A stretch of 64,000 bases of DNA, from the NCBI RefSeq assembly GCF_029867415.1, contig NW_026705418.1, positions 620,001-684,000 on the forward strand. Direction: 5' to 3'. Position numbers and translations under genes: made by a program. This DNA comes from Vicia villosa (lineage: Eukaryota; Streptophyta; Magnoliopsida; Fabales; Fabaceae). Positions 22,759 to 34,700 of the stretch are shown here, in pieces (the stretch's first letter is position 1; every line of letters starts with the position of its first letter). Below the pieces are notes generated by a model. It did not search any database. It was not told the origin of the DNA and saw only the letters and a list, made by a program, of their open reading frames with translations.

Positions 22759-22872
22759 CAACAACTAGAAAACAAACAAGTACCGATAGTGTTTCACACA
22801 CTTGTTGCATACAAAGGGATAAATAATATTAGACAACACTGGCCGGACAGATCGACCTGCTCTGATACCAAT
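22759..22872 (-). repeat. Truncated extra internal segment with PBS
   Basis: Near-identical to 31755-31868, ending at the PBS complement CCTGCTCTGATACCA (22856-22870). It abuts the outer end of the 3' LTR, which an ordinary insertion would not have. Just before it a short duplication (AACAACTAGAAAAC twice, 22745-22771) marks the junction with element B. Confidence 0.8.
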
Positions 22873-23070
22873 TGTAACACCCCAAATCTATCCAACGAAT
22901 ATTTAATAAAATCAGAGTGCGGAAATTCAACATACAATTGGGATGTCACATTCAACGTAAAACAACAAACAACTTAATCACATATATCACAGATACATAG
23001 CACATAACTCGGATGAACCGATAAAACCTGTTTACTCTTTTAAAAAATAAAAACAACTTTTATTACTAAT

Positions 23071-23561
23071 TGTTGTGAAAAACGATACCAATAACAAAGT
23101 ATAATAGGGAATTAGAGAGGATAATAAGAACACGAGAATTGGTTATAACTGCTATTCTTTCACTTTCTCTTAGAACAAGATTACAAGTTTACAAGAATAA
23201 CAAATAACCTCTCTCACCCTAAATTAGGATTTGCAGCTTAGCAATGATGAGAGACTAGTATGCTATTTATAATAAAACCTAACATACTAACTAATGGGCT
23301 TTTTCAGCAAGGCCCATTACACAAGCCAACTTAATACACAAGCTAACTTAACAAATTAGGGTTTAAACACTAAAACCTAATTTAACATGCTAACAACTCT
23401 AGCATCTTTGACATCTGCATGCTAGACCCATCTTCGACTACAGCATGCACACTTCGACACCAGCATGTGAACAATCCTTCGACTTCATGCTTAACTCTGT
23501 CGAACTGTCGAACCAAGAAGCTACCCTTCGACAATACTAGAGTTCGATCCAATATCTCACA
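23071..23561 (-). repeat. Tork copia 3' LTR
   Basis: 491 bp, TGTGAGATATTGG to TTTTTCACAACA on the minus strand. A PPT, AAGGTGGAGATT (23562-23573), abuts its start. Confidence 0.94.
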
Positions 23562-23603
23562 AATCTCCACCTTGGACCTAACTCTACAACGTCAAGGAAC
23601 AAA

Positions 23604-25016
23604 CTAGCTTTCTTCATGCAGCTTTATCAACTGCATACAGTGGAAAAACTTGCAACTCGGCAATGTCTTGGTGATCATATCAGCAGCATTGTCTTCAGTC
23701 GAAACCTTCAGCACTTGGACTTCTCCACGCTCGATTACTCCTCTGACGAAATGCAGCCTCACATCAATGTGCTTAGTTCGCTCATGATAGGCTGAATTCT
23801 TCGACAGGTGTATTGCACTTTGACTATCACATTTAACAGTGATACCTCGACCTTGAAGTTTCAGCTCCTTCGCAAAACCTTCAAGCCACAATGCTTCTTT
23901 CACAGCTTCAGTTAGGGCAATATACTCCGCTTCAGTGGTTGATAGAGCAACAACCTTCTGAAGTGTTGCTTTCCAACTAATTGCAGTGCCAAACATAGTG
24001 AAAACATATCCAGAAATAGATTTTCTGGAATCCATACACCCTGCATAATCAGAGTCGACATATCCTTCTATTATTGCTTTACTATCTTCACCCAAGGCTC
24101 CACCATAAATTAGGACTCTATTCAGAGACCCATTTATGTACCTTAAAATCCACTTCAATGCTTGCCAGTGAGCCTTTCCAGGATTCGCCATGTACCTGCT
24201 TACAAGACTTACTGCGTAAGCTATGTCGGGCCTAGTACAGACAATAGCATACATCAAAGAACCGACTATATTAGCATATGGGATGCTATTCATATAGGCT
24301 CTTTCGACATCAGTACTGGGACACTGATCAATACTCAGCTTGAATTGAGGGTTTGTTGGAGTCACAACTGGCTTCGAATTCGACATACCAAACTTTTCAA
24401 GAATCTTCCGTAGATATGCCTCTTGAGATAGACATAACTTCGACTTCTTTCTATCTCTTCGAATGTCAATTCCACGAATCCTGGAAGCAGCTCCCAGATC
24501 CTTCATATCGAACTCCTTATTGAGTTCAGCCTTCACCCTCATCACATCTTCAACATTGTTGCTTGCTATGAGAATATCATCCACATAAAGCAACAAAATA
24601 ACAAATGAATTACCAGGTCGAAATCTGAAGTAAACGCAGTGGTCGAACTGACTTCTAATGAAACTTATGCGTGCCATGAACTTGTCGAATCTCCTATTCC
24701 ACTGTCGAGGAGATTGTTTCAGCCCATACAAAGATCTCTTTAACTTGCACACATAATCTTCCTTCCCCTTTTCGACATACCCTTCAGGTTGCCTCATCAT
24801 GATCGTTTCATCTAGATCACCATACAAGAACGCAGTCTTCACATCCATCTGTTCCAGTTCAAGATCGAACTGTGCCACCATGGCAAGCAACATTCGAATG
24901 GACCTATGCTTCACAACAGGAGAAAACACATCATTGAAGTCGACACCTTCTTTCTGAGTGAAACCCCTTGCAACTAACCTTGCCTTGTATCTTTTCGACG
25001 TCACTCCTTCAATTCC
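23604..25016 (-). CDS. pol: Tork RT-RNase H, same frame after the nonsense codon
   Basis: Continues the same frame as the upstream gag-pol with no shift. RT motifs: ARLVARGFTQKEGVDFNDVF, VKTAFLYGDL, YGLKQSPRQWN and the catalytic YVDD in LLYVDDILIAS. RNase H motifs: GYVDSDYAGCMDSRKS and STTEAEYIALTEA, with the terminal H-containing part near KHIDVRLHFVRG. It has no obvious start of its own, so it would be made only by readthrough or from a corrected copy. It ends 43 bp before the 3' LTR. Confidence 0.92.
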   Translation of the reverse strand, partial: GIEGVTSKRYKARLVARGFTQKEGVDFNDVFSPVVKHRSIRMLLAMVAQFDLELEQMDVKTAFLYGDLDETIMMRQPEGYVEKGKEDYVCKLKRSLYGLKQSPRQWNRRFDKFMARISFIRSQFDHCVYFRFRPGNSFVILLLYVDDILIASNNVEDVMRVKAELNKEFDMKDLGAASRIRGIDIRRDRKKSKLCLSQEAYLRKILEKFGMSNSKPVVTPTNPQFKLSIDQCPSTDVERAYMNSIPYANIVGSLMYAIVCTRPDIAYAVSLVSRYMANPGKAHWQALKWILRYINGSLNRVLIYGGALGEDSKAIIEGYVDSDYAGCMDSRKSISGYVFTMFGTAISWKATLQKVVALSTTEAEYIALTEAVKEALWLEGFAKELKLQGRGITVKCDSQSAIHLSKNSAYHERTKHIDVRLHFVRGVIERGEVQVLKVSTEDNAADMITKTLPSCKFFHCMQLIKLHEES

Positions 25017-27557
25017 TTACTTAACTTTGAAAATCCATTTACAGCTGACTAACCTTGCCCCAGCAGGTTTCTTGATCAGTTCCCAAGTATGATTATCATG
25101 AAGAGATTTCATCTCATCATCCATGGCCTTCTGCCATTCAGTCTTATTTCGACTCCTCATAGCTTCCTTATAGTCTCTAGGTTCATCGTCTAGAACCTCA
25201 CTTGCAGAGATTAAGGCATAAGCTATAAGATCTGCATATCCAGGTCTCTGAGGTGGCTTGATGACTCTTCTCGACCTATCTCTCGACAATAGGTAGTCAT
25301 CGTCAGTTTCCTCAACTTCAGCTTCTTCTTCGACTTCATCAGGGATATGCAATTCAGCATCAACATGCTCCACCTCAACAGGAATCTCTACCTGTTCCAG
25401 CTCTTCGTCAGATGTTTCTGTACTTCGACCAACATCATCAGTTTTCTTAAAAGCCATTTCAGCTTCATTGAAAACTACATCTCGACTGGTGATACACCTC
25501 CTGTGACCTGGCTCTAGGCACCATAGCCTATAAGCTTTGACTCCTTCAGGGTATCCCATGAACATGCATTTCAGAGCTCTAGGTTCGACCTTGTCTTGCC
25601 TAATGTGAGCATAGGCTATGCAGCCAAATACTCTCAGTTTGTCGAGATCTGGTGGATGTCCCGACCAAACTTCTTCAAGTGTCTTCATATCTAACGCTGT
25701 CGAAGGACATCTGTTTATCAGATATGTTGCTGTCGAAACAGCCTCAGCCCAGAACACCTTCTTTAAACCGGCACTAGTCAACATGCATCTGACTCTCTCC
25801 AAAATAGTTCGATTAAACCTTTCAGCCAAACCATTTTGCTGTGGAGTACCTGCAGTAGTTCTATGCCTTGCAATACCAGAGGCAGCACAAAAACTGTCGA
25901 ATGCCTCATTGCAAAATTCAAGGCCATTGTCGGTTCTCAACCTCTTGACCTTCCTGCCAGTCTGATTTTCAACCAGAGTCTTCCAACTTTTGAAATTCTC
26001 AAAAGTTTCATCCTTAGTCTTCTGGATGAATACCCATAATTTTCTGGAATAATCATCTACTATGGATAGAAAATACCTTGCTCCTGAATGTGATGCACAC
26101 CTTGCAGGCCCCCAAAGATCAGCATGGATGTAATCAAGGGATCCATGTGTTCTTTGTTTGCCTTTGTTGAACTTCACTCTGCAAGATTTTCCAAGTACAC
26201 AGGGTTCACAAAACTTCAGCTTTTCGACTTTGTCTCCACCAAGCAGATTTTGTTTCCCTAATTCGACCAGACCCCTTTCACTGACATGGCCCAATCTCAT
26301 GTGCCAGATTTCTGTTTTCGACAAAGGTTTCGTGGATGCAACATTTGTCGAACCACTTACAACTTCAGCCTCAAGGGTATACAAGCCTTGTTTCTTCACG
26401 CCTCTCAAGACTTCCTTCGAACCCTTCATGACTCTTAGGATACTTTTCTCTCCTTGGAAAACATATCCTTTCTTGTCGAATTCACCAAGAGAAAGCAGAT
26501 TTCTCTTCAAATCAGGAACATACCTGACTTCAGTCAACAACCTTATTGACTCATCATGGAGCTTGAATCTCACAGATCCAACACCTGCAATCTTGCAAGC
26601 CTTGTTGTTTCCCAGCAATACTGAACCACCATCTTGATCACATAATTCCTCGAACAAGTCTTTGTTTGGAGTCATGTGCCAAGTGCAACCTGAATCCATA
26701 ATCCACTCCTTCTTAGAGTCACTGCTTGAAACCACAAGAACATCAGATGATTCGAAATCATCTTGAACAATGGCAGCGTTGCCATTATCCTTACCTCCAT
26801 GATATTTCAAGCGTTCAGGGCACACCTTTCTTGTGTGACCCTCCTTCTTACAATGGTAGCATCGAATGCCAGATGCTTCGCCACTGTAAGTCTTCGACTG
26901 GCTTTTGCCTTTCTTCTTGTTGAACTTACCATCCTTTTGTAAGAGTTTTCCTTTAACGGCCAAACCTTCGCCAACAGTCGAAGGTTTATGCTCCTTTCGT
27001 TCATTCAAGTCCTTAGAGTACAAGGCTGATTGAACTTCTTCAAACGTCAGGGACTCCCTTCCATACAAGAGAGTTTCTTTGAAGTGAGCATGTGATCGAG
27101 GCAAAGAACACAATAGTAACAGCGTTTGATCTTCATCATCGATCTTCACATCAATATTTTCAAGATCAAGAATCAGCTTGTTGAACATATCCAACTGCTC
27201 AGCCAATACTTTGTCTTCAATCATCTTGAATGAATACAAAGCTTGCTTCAGGTAGAGTCGATTTACCAGCGATTTGGTCATATACAAACTTTCAAGTTTC
27301 ACCCATAACCCTGATGCCGTCGTCTCCTTTGATACCTGCCGGAGAACCTTATCACCAAGGCTCAACAGAATTGCGCTGTGTGCTTTCTCGATCATAGTTG
27401 TCTTCTCCGCTGCCGTCAATTCTGCATTCATGGCTGCCTCTCCCTTCAACGCTTCCAAACAACCCTGCTGAACCAGTAGGGCTTTCATCTTCAAGCGCCA
27501 CAGACCGAAATCATTCACTCCGGTGAACTTTTCAATCTCATACTTTGTTGAAGGCAT
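25017..27557 (-). CDS. gag-pol: Tork gag-protease-integrase-RT start, ends at premature stop
   Basis: I place the start at the ATG 27555-27557 (MPSTKYEIEKFTG), 25 bases after the LTR, because the frame upstream lacks an earlier ATG. In order: gag (residues 1-220); zinc knuckle CYHCKKEGHTRKVC (about 230); protease with DSG in WIMDSGCTWHM (about 285); integrase with HHCC (HMRLGH, CEPCVLGKSC) and the D, D, E core (VDDYSRKLW, RTDNGLEF, NGLAERFNR); then the first RT residues (CKWIFKVK). The TAA at 25017-25019 stands where relatives usually have a Glu codon, and the frame continues beyond it. Apart from this the protein looks complete. Confidence 0.93.
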   Translation of the reverse strand: MPSTKYEIEKFTGVNDFGLWRLKMKALLVQQGCLEALKGEAAMNAELTAAEKTTMIEKAHSAILLSLGDKVLRQVSKETTASGLWVKLESLYMTKSLVNRLYLKQALYSFKMIEDKVLAEQLDMFNKLILDLENIDVKIDDEDQTLLLLCSLPRSHAHFKETLLYGRESLTFEEVQSALYSKDLNERKEHKPSTVGEGLAVKGKLLQKDGKFNKKKGKSQSKTYSGEASGIRCYHCKKEGHTRKVCPERLKYHGGKDNGNAAIVQDDFESSDVLVVSSSDSKKEWIMDSGCTWHMTPNKDLFEELCDQDGGSVLLGNNKACKIAGVGSVRFKLHDESIRLLTEVRYVPDLKRNLLSLGEFDKKGYVFQGEKSILRVMKGSKEVLRGVKKQGLYTLEAEVVSGSTNVASTKPLSKTEIWHMRLGHVSERGLVELGKQNLLGGDKVEKLKFCEPCVLGKSCRVKFNKGKQRTHGSLDYIHADLWGPARCASHSGARYFLSIVDDYSRKLWVFIQKTKDETFENFKSWKTLVENQTGRKVKRLRTDNGLEFCNEAFDSFCAASGIARHRTTAGTPQQNGLAERFNRTILERVRCMLTSAGLKKVFWAEAVSTATYLINRCPSTALDMKTLEEVWSGHPPDLDKLRVFGCIAYAHIRQDKVEPRALKCMFMGYPEGVKAYRLWCLEPGHRRCITSRDVVFNEAEMAFKKTDDVGRSTETSDEELEQVEIPVEVEHVDAELHIPDEVEEEAEVEETDDDYLLSRDRSRRVIKPPQRPGYADLIAYALISASEVLDDEPRDYKEAMRSRNKTEWQKAMDDEMKSLHDNHTWELIKKPAGARLVSCKWIFKVK

Positions 27558-27582
27558 CTTCTCCACGCTCACCGCACCAATT

Positions 27583-28073
27583 TGTTGTGAAAAACGATAC
27601 CAATAACAAAGTATAATAGGGAATTAGAGAGGATAATAAGAACACAAGAATTGGTTATAACTGCTATTCTTTCACTTTCTCTTTGAACAAGATTACAAGT
27701 TTACAAGAATAACAAATAACCTCTCTCACCCTAAATTAGGATTTGCAGCTTAGCAATGATGAGAGACTAGTATGCTATTTATAATAAAACCTACCATACT
27801 AACTAATGGGCTTTTTCAGCAAGGCCCATTACACAAGCCAACTTAATACACAAGCTAACTTAACAAATTAGGGTTTAAACACTAAAACCTAATTTAACAT
27901 GCTAACAACTCTAGCATCTTCGACATCTGCATGCTAGACCCATCTTCGACTACAGCATGCACACTTCGACACCAGCATGTGAACAATCCTTCGACTTCAT
28001 GCTTAACTCTGTCGAACTGTCGAACCAAGAAGCTACCCTTCGACAATACTAGAGTTCGATCCAATATCTCACA
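27583..28073 (-). repeat. Tork copia 5' LTR with U3 motif repeats
   Basis: 491 bp, offset 4,512 from the other copy. The U3 part (27910-28060) has about seven CTTCGAC or TTCGA motifs alternating with GCATGC-type motifs. Repeated U3 boxes are known to drive stress-induced expression in Tnt1, so a similar role is plausible. Confidence 0.93.
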
Positions 28074-30722
28074 CTAATAATAATATCAATTATTCAACTT
28101 CACTTCGCATAATATTTTTATTAAACTAAAACAACTTCACCAACATCATATTACTTCATAAATTCCACTTAAAAGTTAACAACTTATAGTTATAACAACA
28201 ATTAAAAGACAATCGTTCATCCCCCCGAGTGCTACGTATCAGAGCAAGACCCAACTCGAACTAACAGTAACTAAAGACTTCGTAAAATCACTTCGACTTC
28301 CACCGTTATCTTGAGTACCTGTCCATTTCCCATGGTAGGGGAAACATCATTCAGAAGGGGTGAGATATCCAGCAATATAAACAAGTGTATGATAAATAAT
28401 ATATTAAGATTAAATCATACAATTTCACCACTTCATACTTATTCAAACAATAATTATAATAACAAATAGCAACAACGGTTATAATAATTATTTACAAACA
28501 ACAAGTATAATAACAATTATCAGCAACAAGTATAACAACAACAACTTATAACAACAACAACAGTATAATAATAATAACAACAACAACGTAATAACAACAA
28601 CAACTTCAAATGCGACTCAACTGTGCATATGAATGTGGTACTATTGGAGCAAAACTCCCAACTTAAACATATGCCAGGTTATCGAGGCATTTCAACTTAA
28701 ACAGGTGCCATCAAGGCCAACTTAAACAAGTGCCGTCAAGGCCAACTTAAACATTTTGCTGATCCAGGCCAACGTAATATGCAAATGTATGCATGCAACA
28801 ATAACAACAACTACAACGTCACAACACAACAATGCAACAACCACAAACAACTTAATCAACCTTGGTCATAAGACCTGCAACTTAATCAACGCATCATCAA
28901 TAACTTAAACAACATTGGTCATAAGACTTGCAACTTAATCAACGTATCAGCAACAACAACCAGAACAACAACAACGAAAACAACAACTTAAACATGCATC
29001 AATTGCATCAACTTAATCATTACAAAACAGCCCCTAAACATTTAGGTACTAATTCTTCAATTTATTAATTAATCCACTACCAACAATTCTTATCATTCTA
29101 ATTCCAATTCCACTATTCGTTAATTCTATTACTAATTCCAATTATGCTACTAATTCAGCCTGCTACATATATCATCGTTATTACTACTACTATTTCTTCT
29201 TCACACCAATTTCATCTTTATACAACTTAATCCATTAACTACATATCTCATCACTAAGAATCATCACTATAATTTCTACTAATTAAATTAATCAATTCCA
29301 ACGGTATAATATTCTAATTAATTTAAGCCAATTTCTTCACTAATAATAATTATAATTCTTTTCAAGTTAATCCTACTAAGGCTTGATCCCAACAACCAAC
29401 ATAAAACATCAACAGCCAGAAATCAAAACATATTTCTAAAACTCGTATAGCACGCGCCGCGAACCTCTCTTTGCGCCGCGAACACCACATAAACCTTCAG
29501 TTTGCGCCGCGTCCAAACCTTGGCGCTTACTTGCGCTGACAGCATCTTCCAACAAAATTAAAACTCAATTTCCTTCCTTCGATTCCAGTACAATTCAATT
29601 TCGACCATCACAGGAACATAGCAATATTATAGTTATACTCCACCAACATCTAGAAATTTTCTACAACTAATTCCTCAATAATAGTAATTATAAACCCTAG
29701 GTTAATTTCCCACAACCATTGATTGAACTTTTATAACCTTATTCACCGACGTCAATCAATTTCAACATTTAACAGTACAATCACAACACACAAAACATAG
29801 GCAACCATACAACCATAACCCCCACATATCATTCATCATAATCCCGTTTATAGAGCTAGAACCTCACCATTACCTTGGATATGAGATTGCTTTACTCTCC
29901 CGGTTGCCATAGCTTATGCCGCCGCTTCCAACTTTTTTCCGAAAATCTTTTCTAACAACGTGCAGAGACGCACCAAAAACCTGTTCGGAAATCTCTTTGT
30001 CAGACGGACTTAAAATCATCAAAACGAAAATCACTCCGGTCAGAAGTTACCTCTACGAGTCTGGAACATTGTGTCCAAGAACCGCGACGATCCAACGGTT
30101 GGATTGGGAGAAACGTCCGTTTTACTAAGGTGTCTCACTGCAGAAACTTGCTGCGAAAATTGGACTTCCTCTAGTTTTTCTTTTCCGCCATGGCTCTCTT
30201 CTTCACCTCTCCTCCAAACCCTATTCTTCTTTGTGTTATGATAGCTCTTCCTTCTTCAAATTCTAAATCCAACATAGTAAAGTTATTTTATTTAATCACT
30301 TAAATAACTTAATTGGGCCTAAGTGACATACCCCCTCCTTACTTCACGACAACTCAAATTAAACCCAAAGTTATTTTTAAGCTCATTAATAAAATAACAC
30401 TTCAACTTTATTCCACCAAATTAATCCGATTAATTACCATGCCAACTTAATAAAATAATTCCGACTTCATCGATAAAATTCGAATTAAATACAAATAGTC
30501 CAATATTAATAATAATATTATTTCTACTATTATTTCTTCAACGAAATCAACTTTATTAATTCTCCGACTAACCGAATAAAATCCGACTTTAACTTAATAA
30601 TCTAAATACGCTTCCCAAAATAATACCGACAATTTCCGATTGATCCACGAACTTCGATTAAATCCAATGATTAAATTCTTAAATAATTTAATTAACTAAT
30701 TAATTAAATTCGGGGCGTTACA

Positions 30723-31868
30723 ACTCTCCCCAATTTGAATATTTTCGTCCTCGAAAATCTATCCGACACAACCATCCTTAACCTCGCTTATACTCGACTA
30801 TACAACATCACAACATACTCTTATTAACAAGATTCTCGTGATAGCATCCATCACTTTACTCACCATCAAGATAGCAAGATACATTTATACCATCCAACAC
30901 GATTTTCGTCGTCTATCAACAAGGGATTAAGGGCGATCAAGTCCTCAATTTGTCAATAGACAGCTGACAATGATATCGAAGTATAAACCATTATTACCAA
31001 TATTAATAGTGTTCTTTTCCAAATTTTACTCACCGACTCGCATTTCTGATCCTAACTCACAATTCAAAACCTCCCAACAACTTCAACAACTTCTACAACT
31101 TTTTCCAAATTTTCAATAAGAAACACCCAATTCAAACACACTTATCTCTTTCAATACAGACCTCCCAAACACAAAATTATATTCCAAAATGAAGGGAATT
31201 TTGTGTAGATTCCAGAACTTCAAGAATCGCTTAAATCCGATTTACGAGTATAAAGTTATCATCCTTGCAATGGGAGTGGTCCAGAATTCCTGTATGCAGA
31301 ATTTTCCAAAAATCAACATCAGACCCAAATATTAAAATGCACTTTTCTTCCTCTTCACAAATTTCCTGAAGACAAATCTTATATGCAAACTGTATGGAAT
31401 TTCGTAAGCTTTCCAAAAAGTCCAGAATCGCTTCAATCAGAATCACGAGTAAAAAGTTTTGCCCCTTTTACCGACAGCTGTTCCATAGTTGCAAAAATCA
31501 GAATTTAAGGATGATGGACATAAGTTCCATCTCTCTCTCTCTCTTGCTTCCAAGATCTACCAACATCCTTTCTTCATTCAAGACGCTCAAACTTGTTAAA
31601 CAACTAAAATCTTAAATCCATGTTACCTCGGAAAACAACACAACTTAAACAATATTTGCACTGTCGCCAACTGCAGCACACCAACATCTTACAACTGAAT
31701 AGATCCGAGAAGCACCTCTTCTCTCCCACTTAGCTTCAAGCCAACTCCTGCAACCAACAACTAGAAAACAAACAAGTACCGATAGTGTTTCACACACTTG
31801 TCGCATACAAAGGGATAAATAATATTAGACAACACTGGCCGGACAGATCGACCTGCTCTGATACCAAT
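30723..31868 (-). other. Internal region of gene-less LTR element, with PPT and PBS
   Basis: 1,146 bp without coding potential. On the minus strand it opens with the PBS TGGTATCAGAGCAGG (31852-31866, initiator tRNA-Met type, two bases from the LTR) and closes with the PPT ATTGGGGAGAGT (30723-30735). Two similar stretches with CCAGAA(C/T)...GAATCGCTT near 31210 and 31425 suggest an internal duplication. Confidence 0.8.
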
Positions 31869-34700
31869 TGTAACACCCCAAATCTACCCAACGAATATTT
31901 AATAAAATCAGAGTGCGGAAATTCAACATACAATTGGGATGTCACATTCAACGTAAAACAACAAACAACTTAATCACATATATCATAGATACATAGCACA
32001 TAACTCGGATGAACCGATAAAATCTGTTTACTCTTTTAAAAAATAAAAACAACTTTTATTACTAATAATAATATAAATTATTCAACTTCACTTCGCATAA
32101 TATTTTTATTAAACTAAAACAATTTCACCAACATCATATTACTTCATAAATTCCACTTAAAAGTTAACAACTTATAGTTATAACAACAATTAAAAGACAA
32201 TCGTTCATCCCCCCGAGTGCTACGTATCAGAGCAAGACCCAACTCGAACTAACAGTAACTAAAGACTTCGTAAAATCACTTCGACTTCCACCGCTATCTT
32301 GAGTACCTGTCCATTTCCCATGGTAGGGGAAACATCATTCAGAAGGGGTGAGATATCCAGCAATATAAACAAGTGTATGATAAATAATATATTAAGATTA
32401 GATCATACAATTTCACCACTTCATACTTATTCAAACAATAATTATAATAACAAATAGCAACAACGGTTATAATAATTATTTACAAACTACAAGTATAATA
32501 ACAATTATATGCAACAAGTATAACAACAACAACTTATAACAACAACAACATAATAACAACAACAACGTAATAATAACAACAACTTCAAATGCGACTCAAC
32601 TGTGCAAATGCATGTGGTACTATTGGAGCAAAACTCCCAACTTAAACATATGCCAGGTTATCGAGGCATTTCAACTTAAACAGGTGCCATCAAGGCCAAC
32701 TTAAACAAGTGCCGTCAAGGCCAACTTAAACATTTTGCCAATCCAGGCCAACGTAATATGCAAATGTATGCATGCAACAATAACAACAACTACAACGTCA
32801 CAACACAACAATGCAACAACCGCAAACAACTTAATCAACCTTGGTCATAAGACCTGCAACTTAATCAACGCATCATCAATAACTTAAACAACATTGGTCA
32901 TAAGACCTGCAACTTAATCAACGTATCAACAACAACAACCAGAACAACAACAACGAAAACAACAACTTAAACATGCATCAATTGCATCAACTTAATCATT
33001 ACAAAACAGCCCCTAAACATTTAGGTACTAATTCTTCAACTTATTAATAAGTCCACTACCAACAATTCTTATCATTCTAATTCCAATTCCACTATTCGTT
33101 AATTCTATTATTAATTCCAATTATGCTACTAATTCAGCCTGCTACATATATCATCGTTATTACTACTGCTATTTCTTCTTCACACCAATTCCATCTTTAT
33201 ACAACTTAATCCATTAACTACATATCTCATCACTAAGAATCATCACTATAATTTCTACTAATTAAATTAATCAATTCGAACGGTATAATATTCTAATTAA
33301 TTTAAACCAATTTCTTCACTAATAATAATTATAATTCTTCTCAAGTTAATCCTACTAAGGCTTGATCCCAACAACCAACATAAAACATCAACAGCCAGAA
33401 ATCAAAACATATTTCTAAAACTCGTATAGCACGCGCCGCAAACCTCTCTTTGCGCCGCGAACACCACATAAACCTTCAGTTTGCGCCGCGTCCAAACCAT
33501 GGCGCTTACTTGCACTGACAGCATCTTCCAACAAAATTAAAACTCAATTTCCTTCCTTCGATTCCAGTACAATTCAATTTCGACCATCACAGGAACATAG
33601 CAATATTATAGTTATACTCCACCAACATCTAGAAATTTTCTACAACTAATTCCTCAATAATAGTAATTATAAACCCTAGGTTAATTTCCCACAACCATTG
33701 ATTGAACTTTTATAACCTTATTCACCGACGTCAATCAATTTCAACATTCAACAGTACAATCACAACACACAAAACATAGGCAACCATACAACCATAACCC
33801 CCACATATCATTCATCATAATCCCGTTTATAGAGCTAGAACCTCACCCTTACCTTGGATATGAGATTGCTTTACTCTCCCGGTTGCCATAGCTTATGCCG
33901 CCGCTTCCAACTTTTCTCTGAAAATCTTTTCTAACAACGTGCAGAGACGCACCAAAAACCTGTTCGGAAATCTCTTTGTCAAACGGACTTAAAATCATCA
34001 AAACGAAAATCGCTCCGGTCAGAAGTTACTTCTACGAGTCTGGAACATTGTGTCCTAGAACCGCGACGATCCAACGGTTGGATTGGGAGAAACGTCCGTT
34101 TTACTAAGGTGTCTCACTGTAGAAACTTGCTGCGAAAATTGGACTTCCTCTAGTTTTTCTTTTCCGCCATGGCTCTCTTCTTCATCTCTCCTCCAAACCC
34201 TATTCCTCTTTGTGTTATGATAGCTCTTCCTTCTTCAAATTCTAAATCCAACATAGTAAAGTTATTTTATTTAATCACTTAAATAACTTAATTGGGCCTA
34301 AGTGACATACCCCCTCCTTACTTCACAACAACTCAAATTAAACCCAAAGTTATTTTTAAGCTCATTAATAAAATAACACTTCAACTTTATTTCACCAAAT
34401 TAATCCGATTAATTACCATGCCAACTTAATAAAATAATTCCGACTTCGTCGATAAAATTCGAATTAAATACAAATAGTCCAATATTAATAATAATATTAT
34501 TTCTACTATTATTTCTTCAACGAAATCAACTTTATTAATTCTCCGACTAACCGAATAAAATCCGACTTTAACTTAATAATCTAAATACGCTTCCCAAAAT
34601 AATACCGACAATTCCGATTGATCCACGAACTTTGATTAAATCCAATGATTAAATTCTTAAATAATTTAATTAACTAATTAATTAAATTCGGGGCGTTACA
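31869..34700 (-). repeat. Gene-less LTR element: 5' LTR, 2,832 bp
   Basis: Minus strand starts TGTAACGCCCCG at 34700 and ends GGGGTGTTACA at 31869, next to the PBS. Uninterrupted sister of 22873-30722. No genes seen. Confidence 0.88.

Larger units (their letters stand above)
23071..28073 (-). mobile_element. Tork-lineage Ty1/copia element, young, nearly intact
   Basis: 5,003 bp with 491-bp LTRs (23071-23561 and 27583-28073) flanked by the perfect target duplication CTAAT (23066-23070 and 28074-28078). The uninterrupted target sequence is visible in the sister LTR at about 32062. I count four substitutions between the LTRs (0.8%). The single gag-pol frame is open except for one TAA (25017-25019). 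Gag and pol motifs resemble the Tork (Tnt1-like) lineage. Confidence 0.95.
22873..30722 (-). repeat. Gene-less LTR element: 3' LTR, interrupted by Tork copia
   Basis: About 2,842 bp once the copia element and its duplicated CTAAT are removed. It matches 31869-34700 with scattered substitutions (I estimate 1-2%). It contains AAC-rich simple-sequence stretches near 28490-28620 and an ACTTAAAC-rich part near 28660-28760. Short open frames such as 29916-30128 are not genes. Confidence 0.87.
22759..34700 (-). mobile_element. LTR element without genes, LTR-internal-LTR plus partial internal copy
   Basis: Two long direct repeats (22873-30722, which contains a Tork copia, and 31869-34700) flank a 1,146-bp internal segment. 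LTRs start TGTAACGCCCCG (minus strand) and end GGGGTGTTACA. There is a tRNA-iMet PBS (31852-31866) and a PPT (30723-30735). The internal segment has no coding potential, so the element is non-autonomous. LTR size, ends and PBS recall Tekay chromoviruses, but without coding sequence that is inference. At the left end a 114-bp copy of the internal 5' end with its own PBS (22759-22872) shows that a further unit once existed. Confidence 0.85.

Noticed and set aside
24162..26637. Plus-strand frames opposite the Tork polyprotein
   Set aside because: Shadows of the real minus-strand gene; no domains.
29916..30128. 70-residue frame in the gene-less element's LTR
   Set aside because: The sister LTR has substitutions that do not preserve it as one frame, and it lacks any domain.
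31231..31615. Two small overlapping frames in the gene-less element's internal region
   Set aside because: Overlap on opposite strands, have no domains, and the region shows only non-coding element signals.
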